Positions 1 to 13,200 of a stretch of DNA of 64,000 nt are shown in pieces. The stretch is from Bimastos eiseni (Eukaryota; Annelida; Clitellata; Crassiclitellata; Lumbricidae), in contig OY365807.1 in NCBI GenBank assembly GCA_959347315.1, forward strand, positions 33,477,660 to 33,541,659, read 5' to 3'. The first letter of the stretch is position 1, and every line of letters starts with the position of its first letter. The notes under the pieces were generated by a model, which saw nothing but the letters and a program-made list of their open reading frames with translations, was not told the origin of the DNA and did not search any database. The translations under genes were made by a program, and so were the position numbers.

Positions 1-744
1 GGCTTAGGCCATGGAAGCTAGGCCTATATATATATACACATAGGCAGTGACGTACATTGAAATTGTGGTGCCCATAAATCACTCAAGTCAGTCAATTGGG
101 CCCCTGTTGCTAGTGCCCGAAGTTCTCGCCCAATTTATAGCTTCTCTTTCAGATTCGGGTTTTTAACCCATCCATCAGGGTCCGTATAGTGTGCTTCTAA
201 ATAGGCTTTATAGCAACTAATCACTTTCTCAGATGGGCAACGGAGCGTAAAGAAACAGGCAATTAACAGAAACAATCAATTTACCCAATGAATCATCCGT
301 AACAAACGACTTATAAATGATACGATGTAAATGTTCCGAGCGTTCCGAGAGTCAACTAATTAATTATCCAGATCCAACTCACTCACTGTCCAAATAACAC
401 AGTCCTTTCGCACACTGCAAGAATTCTTCGCTGGCCATTTCCTACATTTGACATTTGAGAATATCCTAAAGTTATTTTATATAAGTAATTCTAAGCAGTT
501 GATTCACCGGTCAATGACATTGATAGGTCTCTTCACATTTTTACTAGCCTATTATAAGCTGGAACAGAACAACACGTTGCGAAACTGTTTAGACATTCAC
601 TTACATGTAGGCCTACATTGTACACAACAATGAGTATCTGCTGATGTTTTTTTCTCATCGCTTTTCAGTGTTGGGTCGAACTCTTGCACTAGGCCTAGAC
701 CGACTTTAACGGACGGAGGTCGGTCCACTTTCGATCCGTATTCT

Positions 745-1005
745 TGCTGCCAGCCTGCCTGCCTGCCTGCCAGCCTGCCTGCCTGTCTTCTTAGCTTCCT
801 CCCTCCCTCACAATTCTTGTCTCTATACTCTGTAGCCTGCCTCTTGGAGACCATCTAAGACCCATATTCCTATAAAGGATCATGAGTTGCATATGGAGCC
901 CATAAAGGTTTAATATAATATCCATCTAATGTCTCTGTCTCTGTCTGTCTGTTTGTCTCTCTCTGTCTCTGTCTCTCACCCTCTCTCTGTCTCTCTCTGT
1001 GTCCA
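745..1005. repeat. (CTGC)n/(TCTG)n simple repeats downstream of the 13-exon gene
   Basis: CCTGCCTGCCTG at 745-785 and TCTGTCTCTG-type repeats at 929-1005. Together with the rest of 1-1037 this is the presumed 3' untranslated or downstream region of the minus-strand gene. No poly(A) signal was confidently placed. Confidence 0.75.
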
Positions 1006-1037
1006 TAGTTTTCCTTCCTTTGTTCTTCCACCCTCTA

Positions 1038-1333
1038 TCATAACCCAAGAGTCGATACAACGTATCTCCAGACAGAGTTAAAGTTTGAACGCAGAGCCGC
1101 AGCATCGCTGGACATGCGCAGTCGCAGCAACCTCGAAGAGGACGATGAAGATAAGGAGGAGAAGGAAGAGGAGGAGGAGGAGGAAGAGGAGGAGACATGG
1201 TGATCACGTGATCGCCGAGTATCGTTCTGAATTTGTTTTGAGGAGGATCGAGACGAAGATAAGTCATTCGATGAGGAAGATGACACGCTCCCCTGCTGTC
1301 CATCGATGACTGGATCCAGACTGTCGCAGTTCA
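1038..1333 (-). CDS. Exon 13, residues 499-596, Ser-rich tail and stop
   Basis: Acceptor TTCATTGATTCAG fits the phase of exon 12. The frame starts [20 protein letters not shown], passes a Ser tract written by a (TCC)n microsatellite (1138-1196) and ends [11 protein letters not shown] before TGA at 1038-1040. Low complexity makes this the least certain exon by content, although frame and splice site agree. Confidence 0.7.
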
Positions 1334-4300
1334 CTGAATCAATGAACCAGAGCAATATCAGGGTTATTATGCTAGCATTAACAAATCACATCACATTCTT
1401 ATTGCCTCTATCGTGGTCTTTTCTTCCTTGTCATCATCAATGCATCATCATTACCATCATCGTCATCGTCATCATCACCAGCAGCAGTAGCAATAGCATC
1501 AACAACAACGACAACATTAATAACAAGCACAGCAATAGCAATAATAACGACCTTTGATTCATACTTTGTTCGACTCCACCTTCATACAAGCTCTATCTAG
1601 GCCTACTGAGAGAGGTCAACTGATCGTCACATCGGCCCTTACAACCACTAAAAAATTGTGCCTCCTCAGCAGTTGGCCCCTCGCCCTGGAATAAGCTCCC
1701 GCTGGTGTTGCGCTTGTTCGTGAGGGTAGGCCTACACTCCGACTCTTTTTGTACTCGCCTTAAAACTGTTCCTTTCTGCCGTGCTGAGGTCAGGAGCGTT
1801 CCTGAAAAGAAACCCTAAGGGGCGCTATATAAATCAATGAATCTATGAATAACTACAATGTACGTAGGCATAGTTCGAAATTTCAATTGCGCATTGAACG
1901 ATAAATACTCACGTGACCTGATTCATGTGCAAATAAATTACTAAAAGCACTAATTAGCACGGCATTTCCAAGTCTAAGATCGGATATCCGTCTGTACTTT
2001 TGATTTCGAAAAAGCCTAATTAACAATACCGAATTGTCTCCTGCTCAGTTGTACATGTATCAGGTTCATGCTATGTCGTCTTTGTCGTCATCATAATCAT
2101 GATGACGTCGTTGTCGGGTTCGTCAAAGTAGTAATTACGCGCGATTCAATTGAAAGAGTTCACTTACTCAGCTGGTGATTCATCGAATACGTCACTCGGT
2201 CTATATCAGCAGTTGCCATGGCGCCCATGTTGCAGGTAACATCGACCGAAAACTGCAACACGTTTCGCTTTTCTAGAAAACTCTGCAGCAAAAGACAATG
2301 ATAATAATGTCAAGGTCAACGTCAAGAGCAAGAGACAGAAGCATACCACATGGCGCTGCGACAGACATTAGAGAGCAAAGCTCAATGACCTCAGTGGTGT
2401 CTGCAGAGTAGAATGACACCGCTGGACAAGAAATCCGCAACTTCTAAAATATCTCGAGGCCGGACATAGATTTTTATAAGACATTGTCCTGTGAAGGATC
2501 GAATAGCAGAATGATGGTACACTCAAAGAGTTTAGTTTAAATAAATGTTTAAAAAATTGTTTAATCTGGCATATATACGTAGGCCTAGAGGTAATGACAT
2601 GAATCAAATCAGGTCGAGTAACCGAGTTTAAGAGACCGGTTCAACTCTGCCGATCTAAAGAATGATTTTGCTGTAGCGTAGTTGGTCCAAAGGCAATCGC
2701 ATCTGCAGGCAAGCAATCAACTGTGATTCTGAGACAATTATGTCGTTTTCAGACTGTGATATATCTCAATAAAAGTGGAAAATTTGACTTATAATAGTGT
2801 TATGCCATTGCACATTCCATTTCTATGTTCTTGAGCATGGAACATAACTAGAGAAGGGTCTTACTGCGTAATATTGAACGAAATGAAAGCCTCCATTTAT
2901 CCCTCCCGACTGAACATCACAGCGATGAGTTGTAGGCCTACGTATTGTTGCTGAAGGACCCTTCAATTCTAACACTTCACTTAGAGATACTGCACTGTGA
3001 GTATATAATATCTATTGAACCAACAAATTGCAGAGCTGTGAATTTATGTCTCAATTCGCCACCAAAGTTCTTTCCAAAATATTTATTCGCTATTTCTTTA
3101 ATATGTCTTATATTCATTCTCACCGCAAATGATGGGCATATCGCGACAATTTTATGAAACTTATTTATGCCCGCACTAACACTAGTTATTATTTTTAGCA
3201 TAAAATGCGCAAGTCCTCGCGATCCTGCCTGGAGTAAGTTGCATATGCCACCTCTCTGTCTGCCGAACCATTGCTCTATTTAAAATACAGCTCAGAGCGT
3301 ATGTATACGTTCTTGATTATCTTAAATGCGCTATATAAATATGGAAAACTCCTTAATTGTTTTGTCATTATTTCTCAAGTGAGCAAGTTAATTACTGTTG
3401 ACTAAGTTAGTTATTTTCTCTCCCTGACATAATATTTGAGTAATCTCCACCGTCATCCTTCTGCTTACATGGTATAGCTTACGGGTATCCATAACTTAGC
3501 GGGCCTTATGTGACGTTCTGTACCTCATCCGACTGTTTCCCTAATTCCTAATATGCCAAATACGAGGTTTGACAGTGTCGCGTTACTAGCGTCATTATTG
3601 GTGAACATTCAGTATTTTTTTCCTCAATATATTTTCTAGGAACAATAAAAAGATTGAATTTGACTGATTAATCGATGTAGGTGCTGTGAATTTTTAGTAT
3701 TGCTTACGAAGCAGTTGGCTGTTCCCGTCTGATCTCCAGCAATTCTAGCCACAAGAAACCTCCTCCTTTCCTCTTTCCACGTCGTCAAACACTCAAGTCG
3801 AAGAGCTACAACATATAAAGAAATTAACAAATAAATGCCCAGTAGATGACTAATAATTTCTAACTCAATTGTAGTTTGGTTCTCAATCTTATCAGTTGTG
3901 TATTACTCCGACTCTTAGGCCTTCTTTAACTGTGAACCTATTTGATGAGAGGAGTTCACCTGGTTTAGAAGAACAAGAGCTGACGATGTCGTTGATTCTA
4001 CTTCCGTGGCATCCAAACCGGAAGAAGCTATGGCAGAGCGTACTTCCTGTGTTGATGATGTACCTGCCTCTCATTGAACAAGGTTCCACCTGGATTTCGA
4101 CAGCTGGACAGTTAGGAAGAATATTTCTTAATGCAATACATGCAAACAACTGAGAATAACATTATTCTTTAAGGCAGATTAACCGTAAAATCCGCAAATT
4201 AAAGTAAAATTGTAAATCAACTCTCTTCATTTCTCCTCTCTCCTTGTCTAAATATATGCCCATAATAACTAGTATTAGGCCTATTACTGACATTGATATC

Positions 4301-7265
4301 TCTACTATGGCAAAATTCCTTAGAATGATGCGCATATTTATCATTACTGCTAGTACTATCCATACTGTTACCACCAACACCACATCTCTTACACTGCTAC
4401 TCTGATTCCTCTACCACTACTTCTATTGCTGCTTCCAATGCTACTACTACAACTACTATTACTATCACTTAGTACTTACACTGATTATACACCATTATAT
4501 CGTTATAGGTCTATTGGAATTAGCGTATACATGGACTCTATAGTTCTTATCAGGTTCATTGCTATCAAAATTGCCACTGGCATTTTGCTTCAGTTGCTAT
4601 CTCTATCATCTTCCTATTCATTGTCATTACACTCGCTGCTGCTGCTGCTGCTGCCCTTCTGATCCTCTCGTAGCCTCCTCGCTATGATCGTTGGATTGTA
4701 ACGTGACTGTCTGAGTCTTCGTCAATAGAACCAGTATTGAACTTGCTTACGAATGAGGAGTCGTTTGTTGGAATGCAACATGTCTGCTTCTAGACAGAGT
4801 TCCGTCGGATGCTCCAGATATTTACCTTCATTCGATAAACACCAGATAAACATTACTTGGAACATCTCAAACAAAGACAGATTGATCTCATTGTATCAAT
4901 TGCTTCAAAACAGAACCGTAGTTGGAATCTGTCCACTAAATTTCCAGAAAGTTCAAAGTTGCTTCCTGTAATAGGGTCTACGGTTTGTCATCATCATAAC
5001 AGTTTCAACCATAAGTGTCGTTAGCCATTAGGCCTATCGTCACAGCCATCATCGTTATCATCGTCGCTATTACTATCTCATATCATTATTATCATCATCA
5101 TCATCATTCTCAGCATTGTGAACACCTTGCGCGTTAGGACAGCGGTGCAATATAGAGGTTAATTAACCCTTACCACTCCTGAGGCCGCTGTGAGCGGCCA
5201 ATTTTAGTGCGTTTGATATAATAATTGGAAGTGTAAGAGTTAGACTAGATTCATATCAGTTAGCATTTTGGCCTTTATCTAGTCTACTCTTGTGTTACTA
5301 TGGCGTGGCTTTGTTGATAAATGCAGCTTATGGTCCATACCAGGTACATCTTGGGCTCTAGATACGATACTGGTGAGCATAGTTCAGTGAAGAAAGTCAT
5401 GGTTGCTCTTGGTGTCGGCGTGTGAGCACAAACACAAGTTGGAAAGAAGACGTGGGTTTATTATTTAGCCATTAAAAAAAAATTAGTTTCCATATCCTAT
5501 ATATAGGCCTACATCCGTTCAACCCGACATAGGGTCTCGACAGAGGCCAATACAAAATCTTGTATGCTTGCCTTTAAAAACCTTTAAGTCATTCGCCATA
5601 CAACTCATCTACTGCATTTTTATATTTCCACTGTTGCGATTATTGTCATATCATTGGATTTCTGTCTTTTTTAGCCATGCAGTTCTCTTCTTCTTTTCAA
5701 TCCAACGGAATTTCCGTAATTGATCCATTTCCTGTTTTCTTCAGCTAATAATTTATTTTACCCACGCTCTTTCTGCGCAGCATTCGTCGTCATCATCGCG
5801 TTCCTCTACATAGTTCGCCTTAATTAAAGAGTTCTGTTAATCGTTGATCGCAGGTGGTTTTCGACGGGCCTGCCATTTTTAACGCCGAGATACACGAGTC
5901 ATCGAGTGCATGGGCTGTCTGTAGAAGCAGCATCTTTTTGTTTTGTCTGCTTTTGGTGATTAACGAGGCACTGCGCGTGTAAACTCACGTGCTAACACAG
6001 GTGTAACTGGTAGCACTTTAATGAATATACTATGACAATAATTACAACTGGTGTACTATCACCTTCGTGTATCTCGATGACGACTTCCTGTCTGCGCAAC
6101 AGCTTCAGACATTGGTATTTGGCGGCGCTACAATAATCATGCAAAACGGCAATCTATTATATCATGCACGGACTGCACACATAGGTCTAATATACCATTG
6201 TATATTACTAGTACCATACCACAAATGCACAAACGTATTAGCATTATAGGTATATGCACGAAAGATATATAAAGTATATGCACCACGTCTTCTTGTAGCG
6301 AATTAAGTGTCTGGGATTCCGAGGGCAGGGAGGTTGGATCCAAGCTGCAACTATAAAGTTGTTACTTTTGTTCGGAAATGTTTTCGTCCTTAATATTCTT
6401 CCATGCCATTTGAAGGTCGAACGTCAGGGCTGTCAGGTCTTTAACACAACCCTATCCAAAAAGATCCAAGGTCAGCCGCACTCTCATTCACTACCATGTC
6501 AATCAGTTGGAGATTTTCCTCGCGCACTCTACTCTGATCAGCAACTATGCACACGACTCAATAGAGCGTCACATGAATTTAAAGGGTATGCGACCTTCTG
6601 TTCAATGTTCATGCTCCTCTGATTTCTATTCATGTCCTGTCCAAAATGCAGTCTCGAATAGTCTGTCTGTCGAATAGTGTCAGGCATCTACGGTCGCATT
6701 TTGTGAAGCCGTTGAGAAACAGCTAAAGCAATTCCAAAAACGGAATGCATCAATCAATCAATTCATATAAACTTGATATAGCGCCGCTTTAACATACCAT
6801 TCAGAGGCACTCCCGGCCCAATAGCAACTCCGTTACGTTACGTTACGACTCTGCCATACAGGGTAGGCCTATTATGGCTGCTCTTGCAATGCAAAATAGC
6901 TTGAATGATTGTATGCTCTCAGTTTCAGTATAGGCCTAAACATCATTCGAACTCAGCATCAATTTAGTGACGCATCTGGGTTTTGGGTTACGTCGATGGC
7001 CTAGAAGCTTCGTTGTGGTTGGTGCCTCGTCATTGGATGAACCCTGATGTGCGTCTCCATTATAATATTATATATGCCTATAGTTATACAGCGGATGAAG
7101 TCAACCTAATTCGAGCATCGTCTTATAAATATAATCATGCTGGGAGCATCTCTGATGAGAAGGTCCTATTTAGTAGTTTTATTGAAGACAGGCTACATAA
7201 GCGAGCACTTACAATATTACAATTATATATACTGTGTTAACACGGATATAATTATGCATGACTGC

Positions 7266-7298
<33 letters not shown>

Positions 7299-10200
7299 GG
7301 CTACATACAAATGTGCACCAAACAAATCATCTGTTAAATTTATCCCGCCTTCTAAGGCAGGCCCAGCTAAGCGTAGGCTACTAAAATTCTTCTTAAAATT
7401 GACTGAATGATGATCAGTTATCTGCCTGATAACTGGTTCAGTGCATACTTTTATGCCATCAGGAGATGAGATGAATGCGGTGGCTCTCCTTTGCTTTTCT
7501 CACAGACAATAGGCCTCAGCCTAATTTATTAGTGCACATTGTCTAAGGTTGCCAAGCAGTGGCTTGAGTCAGTTTCAAACCTACGGCCTATCGGCTACAA
7601 GGCACAGAGCACATCGCTACTTCTCCACATCTCATCTGAAGCTATCAGTGGATGTTATTATCAATCTAAATGATGCTCTACATAAAATGTTCGCAATATG
7701 CATTCTTTTTTCCTACCATCGGTGGGAAACAAATGACACTATGACGATTTCATCGGTAGTTGTGTTTTTCTCGATGATTCGAAAACACCGGAAGGATTTT
7801 ATGATATCCGGAAGGGACGTAGGAGTAGACCGGAAGCTGAGCTCAAGAGCGGATGCGTCGTATGTCGTGCGGTAGATCTGTCTTCCAGTCAGGTCTCTCC
7901 AGGTCATTCCACGTACCCACGGTGGAAAGGTACATTCCGATGCCGGCCAACCAAACACGTCTGGAGGAATAGCAAATGTATCAGAGACTGTTTTATGCAA
8001 ATGAATGAATGAACAAATAAATAATTAAATAAGGAATAAATTAGTGTAATAACGCTCTTCAAAAACTTCGAACTCTACTCTTGACTATCAAAGGCGAATA
8101 ACTAACGTGGACCTTTAGCAGTTTAACGACGAGAGTGAATTAAAAGCGACTGTGAACCAGTGCGAATCGTCTTTATTAAAATCCAATTAATGCCACCAAA
8201 TGATACTTTGACAGAAAGCTTAGAAGCTAAATAACCACCTGTATTTTTGATTTTATGGAGACAAGATTCACATACATCAAAGGTGAATTTACACTTCGAA
8301 AAGGAAATCATTTATCTAAAATAAATTAGTTAAATTAGATCACCAGTGCGGGGTTAGGCAAGGTGACATCATCATTTTCTGCTGTTGATCATGAATCCAG
8401 TTTCCATAATAATGTAATTGAAGCTGTTAACATGTGGCGTCTCTTCAGAATTTAGGCTATGCACATTTCACAAGAATCGTTCCAGATTTGACGATAGAAA
8501 TTCAGAAACATGTAGAAGGGAGGATTTAAGCCTCGGCGGATCAAACGCTGTGTCAGGCAGCTGACAGTGCAGAGACGGGCGACGTCCTGGAGACAGCATG
8601 CGCCGATCGATGATCATAGAGATCGAGTGAATCTCAGCCTATACGTTAAGTGTCTCTTCAACTCTGCTTAGTACCTTGAGTGAGTTCGATGACTGTTGGT
8701 CCATCGTTGGCCGATCGAAGACCTCTACAGGAGGCATCGGCTGACAGGGCCATGAAGACAACAGTACCAAGCACTCGGTAGATCTAATTTTGACAATAGA
8801 TATACTCAATCATCACAGTCCTTGTCATCAGCATCACTGACACCATCTGACCTATGTCATCATTTGACCAATTTCGTCATCTGACCTATGTCATCATTTG
8901 ACCAATGTCGTCATCTGACCTATGCTGTCACCTGACCTATGTCATCATCTGACCTATGTCATCATTTGACCAATGTCGTCATCTGACCTATGCTGTCACC
9001 TGACCTATGTCATCATCTGACCTATGGGCCGTCTATAAATGACGTCACGCAAAATTGGCTGATTTTTGACCCCCCCCTCCCCCCCTGTCACACTTCGTCA
9101 CAAAAAGTCTGACCCCCCTCAAATATGACGTCACAATGCTCTGACCCCCCCAGAAAAAACCACTTCATTTAATTTAAAATAAAACATAAAAATTAATAAT
9201 TAACTTTTTTAAACATTGCTGAACTTAGCATGAAAAATCATTTTAAAATAATCGTAGACTCATCGTCTATTAATGCTAAAAAATGCAATGTTCAGAATAA
9301 TTTTTATTCTTTTATTTTCTTATAAAAAGAAGTAACCTATAGAATTTTTATAGTTTTTATTGGTGAGCGAGGGGGGGAGGGGGAAAGGGGGACCAAAATC
9401 TTTTCTTCTTAGAATCTTCTGAAACCTCCAGAAAACTAAAATTTCTGAAATCGGACCATAAATAAAAAAGTTGAAAAATGAAGACTAAAGGAGATCAAAA
9501 ACTTGGAAAATTTTTAATCAAATACAAAAATAAAAATATCTCCGGAAGAACTGAACCGATTTTGACCTTGTTCATTTCGTTGGAAAGTGCACTGAAAGCC
9601 ACTCAAAAATTCCTAATTGCAAAATTTCATAAAATGACGCTTTTTTACAATTTGTAAAAAACGAATTTTTTAGTCGATTGATAATCACAGAAAAATCAAA
9701 GTATCTTCAGAAGGGCTGAACCGATTTTCATTGGGTTAGTGTCGTTTGAAGGACCATAAAAAGCCGCTCAAAAGACTTCTTACACAAAATTTCATTAAAA
9801 ATCACCGTCTTTTGTTACAATTCTTGAAAAACGGATTTTCAAACGTATTGTGTCATTGTTCTGTGGTGCATTTCTGTACTGCTGCATTTCTCTCTGATGC
9901 ATTGCTCTCTGTTCCACTCACACTGCGAAGGCTCGCACTCTGTGCGTTTATTTTACATTGCATAATGCCAGTTATTTTTACCACCGTAATTATTAACTGC
10001 TAGAGTAACGCTTTATACAGTAAGGATTCTTCATAAGCAGAATAAGATACAAACGATCATCTGGAATTATACTGCTCAATGTCAATCAGAACGACCGCTA
10101 ACGACCGTTATTTTTTATAGAGCAAAGTAACACTCAACGTATTATTAACTTTATGTAGATATATTTTTACTGATTTCGCGCCGATTATGCAAATTTGAAA

Positions 10201-13200
10201 TAGCGCATTACGCAGGTATGACGTTACATTATGCAAAACTTTAACATCGATTTTCTCGAAATTTAATGGCAAATTTTGAGATACGCCAGAATAGTTCTCG
10301 GGCAACGTAATAGTGACAGGAATTACAATACTTACGTTTTATAATATTATTAATTCGAAAATAATGCGTTTTTTAATATAGTAGCCTACATTGAACGACT
10401 GCATAAAAGAATAATTGCAATTTCCTCTTCCTGGCAGAGTAATAATAAACGTCAAAAGTGAACATAAATTTAGAACCAAAATTTTGTCAGAAATCCTATG
10501 CTATTGACATCTAGTGAATAAAAGAAAAAATTTATATTGCTTTATAAAATATTAAAGGACGTTTTTATAAATTTATCAAAATAATTTTTTTAATGTGACG
10601 ACGTCACATTACTCATACCCCCTCCCCCTCGTCACACATCGTCACAAATGTCAGACCCCCTCCCCCCTAAGTGCGTGACGTCATTTATGTCATTATTTGG
10701 CTCAATCATCATTGTAGCATTCAACAACATAACTGTCATCATGTGACCTATGTCGTCATCTGACCAATGTCAACATCTGACCAATGTCGTCGTCGGACCA
10801 ATGTCGTCATCATGCCTCTGAAGGTCAATATTACAAGTTAATGATACGTCACCAAATCATTCGTCGTCTTTATAGTAGTCGTCTACTATCGTTAGTCATC
10901 GATTGACTACATCATCATCAGCATCATTACCATCATCGCATCCTATTAACAACCACCACTACTGCCATAATCGCAATCGCTACGGACGACTGCCATTAAG
11001 AAACCTGTCTGAGCTGCAGGGATTCGATTCTATCAACAAGTCAAATAGGGTAAATGCGTGAAGAATAAGCCAAGTATATTCGAACAGCCTAATATAATCA
11101 ATGAAATGACTTAAAAGGAAACGTCATCACTTATCAAATACATTGACTTCGAATCTAACTCTCAGGACTATTGTATCGATCGTGCGCCAAGCAAGAAATC
11201 AATATTGTAAAGCTTGGCTAAAATTCCAGAGTAATGATAAAACATCCTTTTCCAATCCAGTGCCTCTTCTATTCGTGCGAAATGGTGGTCCACTTGGTTG
11301 CACGCTTGCTATAAAATATAGCGATTCCAAGCTCGAGACTGCTGAGTGAACTCCCTGTGACGACTATGGTTGTATAATTTTGTACTTGTATCTCGAAACT
11401 AAATCTCCCATCCGTAAAAATCCGCCTAGATAATCTATTTCATAGCTTTATCATTGAACTAATAATTATCCTTAAAACACGTGAATAGAACTGGAAGAAA
11501 CAGAAGACCCTGCTTTGAGGGAGACTTTAAGCTCAAATTAATAGTAAACGGAAATGCATATAGAAGCAGAAGAACTGAGAGCGACTCCTCTACGTTCCTT
11601 TAGAGCAGCGTTTCCCAAACTGTGTTCCACGGAACCCAAGTGCTCCGTGAAGCGAAGACATATGTTCCGCGGAAAACATTCAACAAGCTTGAAACAATTT
11701 AAAATAAATTATACGATTTTTTCAGGCGAACTTCCAGTATAGTTGACGCACTTTACGCCTTACTGGATTGCTTGATATTTTGTTAATTCCCGATAGTTAA
11801 ACAGAAATCTTTTCATCATTCACGCTTCCAGTTACTCAGAAATCTTTCCACGATTCGCTCTTTGACTTAGGCAGAACTCCACCTTCCAGTTAAAATCTCA
11901 TCATCATATCCGCTTCCAAGTAAAGTGCACATTTCATCAATTCTTTTCACCAGTTAAAATAATTTCATCAATCAAGCTTGTAGTTAAACATATATATTTT
12001 AATCAATCCGCCTAGTAGTTAAGATAGAGCTTAAATTACGGAAATTGTATCGTATTATACGGACGAGAGTGCGTCACCTAAACTGCCAATTTGCCATTTT
12101 GCGCATAGGAAGCTTTTTCCTCACATCTGTGTATAAGTTTATACGAAGAGAATTTATGTGTCATTGTCATCGATTTTTTGTGTTGTTATTAATCTAATCT
12201 AAGCCTAAACCTATAATTGTTTGCATTGTAAAGCGTTTTTACCGAAAACAGAACAATGATTAGTTTTGGGACCGGGGTTCCGCCCAAAAAAATTGAAGAG
12301 CAACAGGGTTCCGCATCCAAAAAGATTGGGAAACGCTGCACTAGAGGACACAACGGCTTTGCTTTAGCCGGTTCTTGTCGGCTACTGACCGCTCATAGCC
12401 TGCATTTCTATAATGTACATTATACATTGAATAACGGCTTTAAAATTCACAAATGATTGTAGCGATGATTGAAGGACATGATTTCACGTACTCACAGCGC
12501 ATCTGTATCGGTCGTGTTGCTGTTGTTGTTGTTGGGTTGATGTTCCTCCCGATTGGATGGTCACAACTGCGTAATCGACTGTTCCATCCCTCCAGGAGGC
12601 CAAACATTCCATGTCCAGATCTTCAACAGATGCAATGACGCATTCATCGAGGAAGTGCGATGCTTCAATCTGCACCTGATCATTGTCTCCTGCACTTCCC
12701 TCGCAAGGTATTTGGAGAAGGTTCAAGGTAGTTATCATCATTATCAATATCATTATATTATCATCATTATCATTAATATTATCAATTATTGTAAACAATA
12801 ATAATAATAATAAACTAATAATAATAATAATAAAATAATAATAATAAAAATCGACTAACGATGAATTGCCATCGACGTCAAGTCGTAAGCTCAAGTTTGC
12901 TAAATGCGACCACGCCAGGTATTTAGCCTCAACAGTTGCAAGCAAGCTGGAGGAAGGCAATTTCAAAGCAGCCATCCGTCTCATCTGCAGCGAGGATAAG
13001 CCGGAGCTGGACACACCGGAAACTCTGGCCGCGCTTAAGAAAAAGCACCCGCCTGCGCCAGTGGACAGGAGAACATCGTGTGATCCAGACAGTTCAGATC
13101 GCTTCATCCCGCTTCAAGTTTCTAAAGAAGATGTCGCTAGGGCAATCTCCTCTTTCCCTGCGGGTTCGGCTGGTGGTCCAGATGGTATAACTCCACAACA

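Noticed and set aside
3896..4153. Plus-strand 85-codon frame
   Set aside because: Shadow of exon 10 of the minus-strand gene, which has splice sites, phase and family motifs.
12484..13107. 207-codon minus-strand frame running through the microsatellite
   Set aside because: Only its lower part (12496-12689) is a supported exon; the rest is microsatellite and antisense of the retroelement.
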